Below are positions 27,701-34,535 of a DNA stretch of 64,000 nucleotides, piece by piece. The first letter of the stretch is position 1. Each line of letters starts with the position of its first letter. Both the position numbers and the translations under genes were made by a program. The notes beneath the pieces are model-generated. The model searched no databases, was not told where the DNA came from, and worked only from the letters and a program-made list of their open reading frames with translations. The stretch lies in NCBI GenBank assembly GCA_020161335.1, contig JAIUOJ010000004.1, forward strand, positions 1 through 64,000, read 5' to 3'. The stretch comes from Pseudomonadota bacterium. Its GTDB lineage: Bacteria; Pseudomonadota; Gammaproteobacteria; Xanthomonadales; Xanthomonadaceae.

Positions 27701-27852
27701 GCATCCAGGCCAACAACCTCACCGATTCGGTGACCAAGGTGCTGATGGGGCCGCGCCTGTACGACGATGGCTATCTCGACGAGACGCTGTATCCGCGTTC
27801 GTACTTCATGAACGACCGGCGCTACTCGGCGGTGCTGCGCGCGCGCTGGTAA
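24730..27852 (+). CDS. TonB-dependent receptor, probable xyloglucan-oligosaccharide importer 2
   Basis: 1040-residue paralogue of receptor 1 with the same architecture: signal peptide ending AHAQD (about residue 43), TonB-box-like LDRVVVKG, plug (ALPDRSVTETLKRVSGVTVT; GSGVMIRGLTQVRGELNGRD) and a barrel ending RRYSAVLRARW with a terminal aromatic. The 5' leader just before the start (TCCTGGGAGGGAGCACTC) is nearly the same as in receptor 1, which points to an old tandem duplication including the leader. The barrel loops differ a lot, so the two may take different oligosaccharides. It has a separate promoter region, since a terminator precedes it. Confidence 0.92.
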   Translation: MSRFQGRFAVGAVSARTTVDPRSRRSALALGIALMLAAPAHAQDAGAAPASTEAVNLDRVVVKGVRGAVIRAQEIKQEAAQIVDSVTAEDIGALPDRSVTETLKRVSGVTVTQFLARDDPDHFSAEGSGVMIRGLTQVRGELNGRDVFSANGGRGLSFEEVPSELMAGVDVYKNPSAEIIEGGLGGTINLRTRMPFDDAGRRIAASLDYNHGDFAKQGNPSGSFLFSDRWQTDIGEIGFLANLSYSELATRSDGIQVEAFQRRNDEALLAGTSFDWVYIPGGVNWRTLDFERKREGMAFALQWRPNEDTEVYTQFLRSKYNMQWREHAMTFGDQLQGADGAWRDNDILPAPGTQFTYDANGVFRSGYATRARQEIDWVNIDWDSIDWSQPWDPSITELCCGLEPYSLAFRTTNRLSKQETVTTDWSAGFRHFITDKLIVRGDLQYVRSSSKPVDFSVIANTFLSNVFLDLTGKYPSLQLAAEREQLQDPASYSWHAAMDNLQDNRGDEKAGRVDFEYTFDDGSWLRFARFGARITSREQINRDSGWDNWMPISATWATLDPGATGQYGSWDGGNQLAWLDQYLTQYSELYSMGNFFRGQVNVPGNLWYPNNAIVELANAGAAFPPLYAARLAAGLQGWLPAVFNAEDTNHQRERTQAAYGVLYFENDRLFGGRTLDGNVGVRVVKTSTRNDGYGQLPNLSGQSRLTQALRERFDGSYFGINSASTYTDVLPSLNLRLHLTDKLQWRFAASKAIARPEFRQMTSWLPLRVGISETCDPGDDPDVPAVPCGFEYLEGFSGSAGNPNLEPMRAKQFDTALEWYFGPANMVYATAFYKDVEGYFVSETRDEVIDGLTWAITRPHNLDKGRIQGFEVGWNQFFDFLPGWAKGFGIQANYTYVDSSGGRNANPEPNDPDGRRPQLDDLPLEGLSKRAYNVVGVYEYGRVSFRLAYNWRSRYLLTASETNLQLPMWADDFGQLDGSFFYNINDNIQIGIQANNLTDSVTKVLMGPRLYDDGYLDETLYPRSYFMNDRRYSAVLRARW

Positions 27853-27871
27853 GCCGGGCGGGCCGTCGAGG

Positions 27872-27897
27872 GGGCGCGCGTGCAGCCGCGCGCGCCC
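27872..27897 (+). terminator. GC hairpin after TonB receptor 2
   Basis: 9-bp stem GGGCGCGCG / CGCGCGCCC, 20 nt after the stop, without a T-run. Weak or Rho-dependent termination is possible. Confidence 0.35.
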
Positions 27898-27971
27898 TGC
27901 CGTGTCGTACCGCGGCGGCACGCATCGACAGGATGATGCGTTGCATCATTCTTTCGAGCTATAGATCGGGC

Positions 27972-28012
27972 GCAAAGTTTCATTGGTCCGGCATGCCTGT
28001 GCCGCCTATCCT
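27972..28012 (+). promoter_or_regulatory. Shared box and promoter region of the GH74 operon
   Basis: GCAAAGTTTCATTGGTC (27972-27988) followed 16 nt later by CCTATCCTCGC, with TATCCT (28007-28012) as the possible -10. This repeats the layout upstream of receptor 1. It would drive the GH74-CE20-GH35-GH31-GH95-symporter series. Confidence 0.55.
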
Positions 28013-28045
28013 CGCCGGATCACCCGCGAAGGCGAGGGAGCTGGA

Positions 28046-30289
28046 GTGGAGTCGCAATCCCGACGCGTGGCAACCCGGACCGCGCGTCGTCATCGGGGAA
28101 GGTGGTGGAGCATGCTGGCTGCGCTGTGCCTGGCGGGCCTGGCCTGCGCGCAGCCTGCCACCGGCTACCAGTGGCGCAACATCGCGATCGGTGGCGGTGG
28201 CTTCGTCAGCGGCCTGGTGTTCCATCCTGCCGAGCCCGGGCTGCTGTACGCGCGCACCGACATCGGTGGCGCGTATCGCTGGTCTGCCGCCGATCGCCGC
28301 TGGCAACCGCTGATGGACTGGATGGGCGTCGACGACCAGGGACGCTTCGGCGTGGAAAGCCTGGCGCTGGATCCCTCCGATCCCGACCGCGTCTATCTGG
28401 CCGTCGGCACCTACCTGCACGAACGCGGGCAGACCGGCGCGATCCTGCGTTCGCGCGATCGCGGCGTTTCATTCGAACGCACATCGTTGCCGTTCAAGCT
28501 GGGCGGCAACGAACAGGGACGCGGCAACGGCGAACGCCTCGCAGTCGATCCCAACGATGGTCGCGTGCTGTTGTTCGGCACCCGTGCCGACGGCCTGTGG
28601 CGCAGCGACGATGCCGGTGCAAGCTGGCGCGACGTACCCGGCTTCCCGGGGATCGCGAAATCGCAGGCGGCCTGGGCGATGGGCTGGCGCGAATCACGTC
28701 CGGTCGGCATCGCCTTCGTGGTGTTCGATCCGGCCAGCGGTGTGGCGGGCACGTCGTCGCAGACGATCTATGCCGGCGTCTCGACGCAGGACACAAGCCT
28801 CTATCGTTCCGAAGACGGTGGCACCAGCTGGCAGGCCGTGCCGGGCCAGCCGGTGGGCTTGCGTCCCAGCCACATGGTGCGTGATGCACGCGGACGCTGG
28901 CTGTTGAGTTATGGCGACGAGCCGGGGCCGAACCACATGGCCGATGGTGCGGTCTGGCGCTTCGATCCTGCGGACGGAAGCTGGCAGGACATCACGCCCG
29001 CCGCGCAATCCACCAGTACCTCCGGCGCGGGTTTCGGCTGGGGCGCGGTGGCGGTGCAGGCCGGCGATCCCGACGTGATCGTCGCCACCACTTTCCGTCG
29101 CTACCAGCCGCACGACGACGTGTATCGCAGCACCGATGGCGGACGCACGTGGACGCCGATGCTGCCACGTTCGACCTTCGACCATGCCGCCGCACCGTGG
29201 ACGCAGGATGCGAAGCCGCACTGGATGGCCGACATCGAGATCGACCCGCACGATCCCGACCGCATCTGGTTCGTCACCGGCTACGGCGTGTGGGCATCGG
29301 ACAACGCACGCGGCTTCGACGAGGGCGACACCGCGCGCTGGCGTTTCGAGCAATCCGGCTTCGAGGAAACCGTGCCGCTGGTCCTCGTCAGCCCGCCAGA
29401 AGGTGCCCATCTTGTCAGCGGCCTCGGCGATGTCGATGGCTTCGTCCATGACGAGCTGGACACATCGCAGCAGCGCTTCGCCGGCGTGCGCTTCTCCAAT
29501 ACAGAAAGCCTGGCGTTCGCCGGGCAGTCGCCGCGGCACATGGTGCGTACCGGCTATTTCCACAATCGCCCGGAAGGCGCGGTACGTGGCGCGTGGTCGG
29601 ACGATGGCGGGCGCACGTGGACGGCGTTCGCCAGCGAACCGCCCGATGGCGATGGCGCCGGGCAGATCACGCTCGCCGCCGACGGCAAGCGCGCGATCTG
29701 GCGCACGCGCAATGGCGAGCACCATTGGCTGACGGCCGACAACGGCGGTCGCTGGCAGCAGGTGCGTGGCCTGCCGAAGAGCGCCGTGGTCGAGGCCGAC
29801 CGCGTCGACGAGGCGATCTACTACGGGTTCGATGCCGTCACCGGCAAGCTGTACGTCAGCGGCAACGGCGGCGTCGATTTCGTGGAAGTGCAGGCCGATG
29901 TCGGCGAGGTAGGCGACTGGTATCGCGCCGAGATCCGCCCGCATCCGCAGCGCCCGGGCGAGGCCTGGGTGGCGGCGTCGTGGCGCGGCCTGCTGCACTG
30001 GTCGCCGGGCAAGCTGGTGCGCGTGCCGGGCGTGGACAACGTGATGTCGGTGGGACTCGGCAAGCCGGCGAAGGACGGCGACCCGCCGGTGCTGTTCGTG
30101 TTCGGCGAGGTCGATGGCCAGCGCGGCCTGTTCCGCAGCGACAACAACGGCCGTCACTGGCGCCGCATCGACCATGACGCACTGCGATTTGGCGGCATCA
30201 TCCGCCATGTGACCGGCGATCCCCGCCTGCACGGTCGCGTCTACTTCGGCGCAGAAGGCCGAGGCATCTGGTACGGAGATCCACGATGA
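28046..30289 (+). CDS. GH74 endo-xyloglucanase, exported
   Basis: 747-residue beta-1,4-glucanase that cuts the xyloglucan backbone. The GTG start at 28046 is chosen because GAGGGAG lies 5 nt upstream and the product then starts with a Sec signal (RRHRGRWWSMLAALCLAGLACA). A tandem pair of seven-bladed propellers follows, with many sialidase-type Asp-box turns such as SRDRGVSFE, SDDAGASW, STDGGRTW and SDDGGRTW. The catalytic Asp residues of the family are in ARTDIGGAYRW (about Asp72) and GLGDVDGF (about Asp462). It is the first gene of the hydrolase operon; its stop overlaps the next start (ATGA). No carbohydrate-binding module or cell anchor is seen. Confidence 0.94.
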   Translation: MESQSRRVATRTARRHRGRWWSMLAALCLAGLACAQPATGYQWRNIAIGGGGFVSGLVFHPAEPGLLYARTDIGGAYRWSAADRRWQPLMDWMGVDDQGRFGVESLALDPSDPDRVYLAVGTYLHERGQTGAILRSRDRGVSFERTSLPFKLGGNEQGRGNGERLAVDPNDGRVLLFGTRADGLWRSDDAGASWRDVPGFPGIAKSQAAWAMGWRESRPVGIAFVVFDPASGVAGTSSQTIYAGVSTQDTSLYRSEDGGTSWQAVPGQPVGLRPSHMVRDARGRWLLSYGDEPGPNHMADGAVWRFDPADGSWQDITPAAQSTSTSGAGFGWGAVAVQAGDPDVIVATTFRRYQPHDDVYRSTDGGRTWTPMLPRSTFDHAAAPWTQDAKPHWMADIEIDPHDPDRIWFVTGYGVWASDNARGFDEGDTARWRFEQSGFEETVPLVLVSPPEGAHLVSGLGDVDGFVHDELDTSQQRFAGVRFSNTESLAFAGQSPRHMVRTGYFHNRPEGAVRGAWSDDGGRTWTAFASEPPDGDGAGQITLAADGKRAIWRTRNGEHHWLTADNGGRWQQVRGLPKSAVVEADRVDEAIYYGFDAVTGKLYVSGNGGVDFVEVQADVGEVGDWYRAEIRPHPQRPGEAWVAASWRGLLHWSPGKLVRVPGVDNVMSVGLGKPAKDGDPPVLFVFGEVDGQRGLFRSDNNGRHWRRIDHDALRFGGIIRHVTGDPRLHGRVYFGAEGRGIWYGDPR

Positions 30290-32229
30290 AACGAATGTTC
30301 GCCACGATGGTCGTTGCCTGCGCGTGCATGTTCGCGCCGCGGCCATCGCTTGCCGTGGAATTGCCGCGCGTGTTCGCCGACGGCATGGTGCTGCAGCGCG
30401 ACCAGCCGATTCCGGTCTGGGGCCGCAGCACGCCGGGCGCACGCATCAGCGTGGCGTTCGCGGGACGCACGGTCCGCGCCCGAGCCGGCGCCGACGGCAG
30501 CTGGCGGGTCGACCTGCCAGCGCAGGCGGCCAGCGCGACGCCCCGCACGCTACGCATCGACGACGGTACCGCGCCGCGCGAACTGCGCGATGTGCTGGTG
30601 GGGGATGTCTGGCTGGCGTCCGGTCAGTCCAACATGGAGTGGCCGCTCGCGCAGTCCGCGAACGCCGAGGCGGAGATCGCCGCCGCCACCGATCCGCTGA
30701 TCCGCCACTTCAAGATCCCCAAGTCGTGGGCCGGCGAGCCGCAGTGGCAGCTCGAAGGCGGCGACTGGGCGGCATCGTCGCCGGAGGCAGCGGGGCAGTT
30801 CTCCGCGGTCGCGCACTTCATGGCGCGCGCGCTGCGCAAGAGCACAGGGGTACCGATCGGGATCGTCGACAGTACCTGGGGCGGCAGCAGGATCGAAGCC
30901 TGGATGGATGCCGCGTCGCTCGGGCTGGATCCCGGTGCCTCAACCGAGTCCGCGCGCGCGGCACGCGAGGCCGACGATCGCGCGCTGGCGGAGACGCGCC
31001 TCAAGCTGGCGGCTTGGCCGGCGGGTCCAGCTGACGACCGTGGCTGGGAAGAGATCGGATTCGATGCATCGGATTGGGTCTCGATCCCCGTGCCGGGACT
31101 GTGGGAAAGCAGTGGCTGGACCGGCATGGATGGCGTGGCGTGGTACCGCACGACATTCACGCTCACCGCCGCCGAAGCGAAAGCCGGCGTGCTGCTCGGC
31201 GTGGGACGCATCGACGACAGCGACGTCACCTACGTCAACGGCCAGCCGGTCGGTGCAACCGAGCAGAAGTACAACCTGCCGCGCGAGTACAAGGTCCCGG
31301 CCACGGTGCTGCGGGCGGGCGTGAACCAGGTGGCGGTGCGCGTCACCGACACCGGCGGCGGTGGCGGCATCCACGGCGAGGCGGCGGAATTGTTCGTGCA
31401 GCCCGGCGACGGCACGCGTCGCAGTCTCGATGGCGCATGGGCCTTCCGCGCCGCGGACGTCACGCTGTCGCCGGTCAACGACAACAAGAACCAGTTCGGC
31501 ACGCTGCTGTACAACGCCATGATCCATCCGCTGCAGCCGTACGGGATTCGCGGCGTGATCTGGTACCAGGGCGAATCCAACGCGCACTCGGTCGAAGAGG
31601 CGATGCGCTACCGCACCCAGTTCCCGACCATGATCCGCCAGTGGCGACGGCAGTGGCATGCCGATGAGATGCCGTTCCTGTGGGTGCAGCTGGCCAGCTT
31701 CGTGTCAGGCGCCGACGTGCCGGCCACGGGCATCGCGCAGCGCAGTCCCTGGGCCACCTTGCGCGAGTCGCAGTCCGCGACGCTGGCGCTGCCGGCGACT
31801 GCGCAGGTGGTGACGATCGACATCGGCGACGGGGCCGACATCCATCCGCGCAACAAGCAGGATGTCGGCAAGCGCCTGGCGTTGGCGGCGCGACACGTGG
31901 CGTATGGCGAGACGCTGGCGTTCTCCGGGCCGACCTTCGTCGGGGCGGCCTTCGGGCCGGGCAATGCCAGCGTACGCATGGCCGCGAACGCAGGCGCGCT
32001 CGCCGTGCGCGGTGGCGGTCCGGATGTGCAGGGGTTCGTGCTGGCGGGCAGCGACCGCGCCTTCCATGCTGCACAGGCGCGGATCGACGGCGACCGCGTC
32101 GTGGTGCGCAGCGATGCGGTGCCTTCGCCGGTTGCCGTGCGCTACGCCTGGAGCGACAACCCGGCCGACGCCGATCTGGTGAACGATGCCGGCCTGCCGG
32201 CATCGCCGTTCCGGAGTGATGACTGGTGA
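30286..32229 (+). CDS. CE20-type acetylesterase (sialate O-acetylesterase-like SGNH hydrolase)
   Basis: 647 residues with a signal peptide (MVVACACMFAPRPSLAV). The SGNH nucleophile is Ser115 in VWLASGQSNMEWPL, and the catalytic Asp518/His520 pair is in GDGADIHPRNKQDVGK. The SGNH domain is interrupted at about 240-380 by a jelly-roll insert (WVSIPVPGLWESSGWTG, YVNGQPVGATEQKYN). This interrupted layout is that of the xyloglucan acetylesterase family first described in Xanthomonas xyloglucan loci (CE20), which removes O-acetyl groups from side-chain galactose; sialate esterase annotations are generic. ATGA overlap with GH74 upstream; the next frame may start at the GTGA overlap at 32226. Confidence 0.88.
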   Translation: MKRMFATMVVACACMFAPRPSLAVELPRVFADGMVLQRDQPIPVWGRSTPGARISVAFAGRTVRARAGADGSWRVDLPAQAASATPRTLRIDDGTAPRELRDVLVGDVWLASGQSNMEWPLAQSANAEAEIAAATDPLIRHFKIPKSWAGEPQWQLEGGDWAASSPEAAGQFSAVAHFMARALRKSTGVPIGIVDSTWGGSRIEAWMDAASLGLDPGASTESARAAREADDRALAETRLKLAAWPAGPADDRGWEEIGFDASDWVSIPVPGLWESSGWTGMDGVAWYRTTFTLTAAEAKAGVLLGVGRIDDSDVTYVNGQPVGATEQKYNLPREYKVPATVLRAGVNQVAVRVTDTGGGGGIHGEAAELFVQPGDGTRRSLDGAWAFRAADVTLSPVNDNKNQFGTLLYNAMIHPLQPYGIRGVIWYQGESNAHSVEEAMRYRTQFPTMIRQWRRQWHADEMPFLWVQLASFVSGADVPATGIAQRSPWATLRESQSATLALPATAQVVTIDIGDGADIHPRNKQDVGKRLALAARHVAYGETLAFSGPTFVGAAFGPGNASVRMAANAGALAVRGGGPDVQGFVLAGSDRAFHAAQARIDGDRVVVRSDAVPSPVAVRYAWSDNPADADLVNDAGLPASPFRSDDW

Positions 32230-32330
32230 GCAGGCTCCGACTGATGAACCCGCTTTGCGACGAGGATGCGGTTTCCGTTTCCGACTCCGTCGCCGTTTCG
32301 GCTTCTGCCGTTGACCTTGCTCTGGCTGCT

Positions 32331-32803
32331 CCGAGCCGTAAAGCGAGCCGAGCATCGCAGGGCGGCGGGGTCGGAGAGCAGCCCATGTTTGAGCGCAGCG
32401 AGTTTGGGCTGCGTACCCCGTCGGCCGAGAAGCGCAGGGAACCGATCCGGCGTAGCCGGAGCGGATCGCGTCCGGCGAAAGGGGTTTTGGTTCCTTTTGG
32501 CCCGTCAAAAGGAACTCGGGCGCGGAGCGACCGAAAGCTCTGCTCCTCGTTTTCATCTTCTGATGATTCGAGAAACTGCAGCAACGATAGAAGCAAAGGC
32601 TTCCGCGCTGTTGCGCGGGTGACTTTTGTCTTGGCAAAAGTCATCAAAACCGTCTTCGCCGGACGCGATCCGGCGCCGCTGCGCAGCGCCGGTCCCCTGC
32701 GCTCCTCGCCCGATACGGCACGGCGCCCAAACTCGCTGCGCTCAAACATGGGCGCCTCTACGGCCGCATCGGCCTGCGGTGCTCGGCTCGCTTTACGGCT
32801 CGG
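32331..32803. repeat. Long inverted-repeat element in the 5' part of the GH35 frame
   Basis: About 473 bp with two diverged arms in inverted orientation. Perfect matching blocks: 24 nt (32331-32354 with 32780-32803), 28 nt (32382-32409 with 32725-32752) and 17 nt (32463-32479 with 32655-32671). Each arm read inward encodes MFERSEFG followed by similar text ending GSRPAK. The centre has two related hairpins: 32490-32515 (GTTCCTTTTG / CAAAAGGAAC) and 32620-32643 (TGACTTTTG / CAAAAGTCA). There is no transposase and no clear target-site duplication. The look is that of a dispersed non-coding repeat of this bacterial family. Confidence 0.75.
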
Positions 32804-34535
32804 AACGTCAAGGGCAACTGCAAACGCAACTGCGAAAGCGAAGTCGTGTCTTGGCGCATGGCTGCTCGTCGCCAGCCTGCTGTTGGCGGCATGCCAACCT
32901 GCGGGCAAGATGCCCGCAGGGAGTACGTCGGCTGAGGGCGCGCCAGCGACCGAGACGGTCACCGAACGCCCGATCCCGCGATTCATCAGCCAGGACGGCA
33001 AGCATGCCCTGCTCGTCGATGGCGAGCCATTCCTGATCCTCGGCGGACAGGCGCACAACTCCAGCAACTATGCCGCGCCGCTGGAACAGGTGTGGCCGGC
33101 GCTCGATGACCTCGGCGCCAACACCCTGTCGATCCCGGTGGCCTGGGAACAGGTGGAGTCGGTCGAGGGCCAGTTCGACTTCTCCTTCGTCGACCACCTG
33201 CTGGAACAGGCGCGCGCACACGACAAACGCCTGATCCTGCTGTGGTTCGCCACCTGGAAGAACAACGGGCCAAACTACGCGCCGCGCTGGGTGAAGCTGG
33301 ACAACGCCCGCTTCCCGCGCGTGGTGCGCGAGGACGGCACCGTGCTGAACTCGCTTTCGCCACTGGCGCAGTCCACGCTGGACGCCGACAGGAAGGCGTT
33401 CGTCGCGCTGATGGCGCACCTGCGCGAGCACGACACACAGCGCACGGTGATCCTGGTGCAGCCGCAGAACGAGCCCGGCACCTACGGTGGCGTGCGCGAT
33501 TTCTCGCCGATGGCGCAAAAGGTGTTCGAGGGCGCCGTGCCGGACGCGCTGGTCAGGCATCTGGGCAAGTCGCCCGGCACGTGGCGTGAAGTCTTCGGCG
33601 CCGATGCCGACGAGACCTTCCACGCCTGGCACATCGCGCACTACATCAACGCGGTGGCGAAGGCCGGCAAGGCCGAGTATCCGCTGCCGATGTACGTCAA
33701 CGCGGCCCTGCGCGGGCCGTTCAACCCCGGCCAGCCGGGCCAGTACGCCAGCGGCGGGCCCACCGACAACATGCTCGACGTGTACAAGGCCGCAGCGCCG
33801 GACATCGACATCCTCGCGCCCGACATCTACATGCCCGAGTACGTGAACTACACCACCGTGCTCGACCGCTATGCACGTCCCGACAACGCGCTGTTCGTCG
33901 CCGAGACCGGCAATGCGCCCGCCTACGCGCGCTACCTGTTCGCCGCACTCGGCCACGACGGCATCGGCTGGGTGCCGTTCGGCATGGACTACACGCCCTA
34001 CGGCAATTGGCCGCTGGGCGTGAAGCGCACCACGCCGGAGACGATCAAGCCGTTCGCGCTCGGCTTCGCGCTGGTCAACCAGGGCATGCGAGAGTTCGCG
34101 AAGGCGGCATCCGAAGGCAAGCTGCACGGCGTGGCCGAACAGCCCGGCGTGAGCGAGCAGCACATCAGGCTCAACGAGCGCTGGAACGCCACCATTGCCT
34201 ACGGTCTGCCGCATTTCTGGTTCCAGGGCACGCCGCCGGGCAATCCGGAACCCATCGGTGGCGCGTTGATCGCGGAACTGGGCCCGGACGAGTTCCTCGT
34301 CACCGGCATGCATGCGCGCGTGACGATCCATCCCGTCGCCGCGAGCGAAGCGCTGATCTACGACCGCGTCGAGGAAGGTCGCTACGTCGACGGCCAGTGG
34401 CGCTTCGCCCGCAACTGGAACGGCGACCAGACCGACTACGGGCTCAACTTCTCCGACGCCGTGCAGCTGCTGCGCGTGACGTTGGCCACCTATCGCACGA
34501 CCCACGACGTCGACCGAGGAGCACAGACGCCATGA
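32748..34535 (+). CDS. GH35-like beta-galactosidase lipoprotein, 5' end altered by a repeat
   Basis: 595 residues from the nearest in-frame ATG. The lipoprotein signal GAWLLVASLLLAAC is followed by a TIM-barrel retaining galactosidase (HALLVDGEPFLILGGQAHNS) with acid/base Glu in VQPQNEPGTYGG (about Glu242) and nucleophile Glu in FVAETGNAP (about Glu386), and a C-terminal beta domain of the kind in these GH35 proteins. In the xyloglucan pathway it removes side-chain galactose. The start is uncertain: ATG 32748 lies in the right arm of the repeat and has no ribosome site, whereas GTG 32226 overlaps the CE20 stop (GTGA) with GGAG 9 nt upstream, and the frame stays open through the whole repeat (769 residues). 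The stop overlaps the GH31 start. Confidence 0.88.
   Translation: MGASTAASACGARLALRLGTSRATANATAKAKSCLGAWLLVASLLLAACQPAGKMPAGSTSAEGAPATETVTERPIPRFISQDGKHALLVDGEPFLILGGQAHNSSNYAAPLEQVWPALDDLGANTLSIPVAWEQVESVEGQFDFSFVDHLLEQARAHDKRLILLWFATWKNNGPNYAPRWVKLDNARFPRVVREDGTVLNSLSPLAQSTLDADRKAFVALMAHLREHDTQRTVILVQPQNEPGTYGGVRDFSPMAQKVFEGAVPDALVRHLGKSPGTWREVFGADADETFHAWHIAHYINAVAKAGKAEYPLPMYVNAALRGPFNPGQPGQYASGGPTDNMLDVYKAAAPDIDILAPDIYMPEYVNYTTVLDRYARPDNALFVAETGNAPAYARYLFAALGHDGIGWVPFGMDYTPYGNWPLGVKRTTPETIKPFALGFALVNQGMREFAKAASEGKLHGVAEQPGVSEQHIRLNERWNATIAYGLPHFWFQGTPPGNPEPIGGALIAELGPDEFLVTGMHARVTIHPVAASEALIYDRVEEGRYVDGQWRFARNWNGDQTDYGLNFSDAVQLLRVTLATYRTTHDVDRGAQTP

Noticed and set aside
21223..27852. 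The receptors as siderophore or vitamin B12 receptors
   Set aside because: Plug motifs and all flanking genes are of the carbohydrate type; no siderophore genes or Fur-like site seen.
24733..27921. Long antisense frame over TonB receptor 2
   Set aside because: Shadow of the receptor gene; no signal peptide, domain or ribosome site.
27983..28046. TTG start for the GH74 gene
   Set aside because: It lies inside the shared 17-bp box; GTG 28046 has GAGGGAG and leads straight into the signal peptide.
32331..32803. The repeat as an insertion sequence or a small protein gene
   Set aside because: No transposase, no clear target duplication, and the open frames in both arms are explained by the repeat itself.
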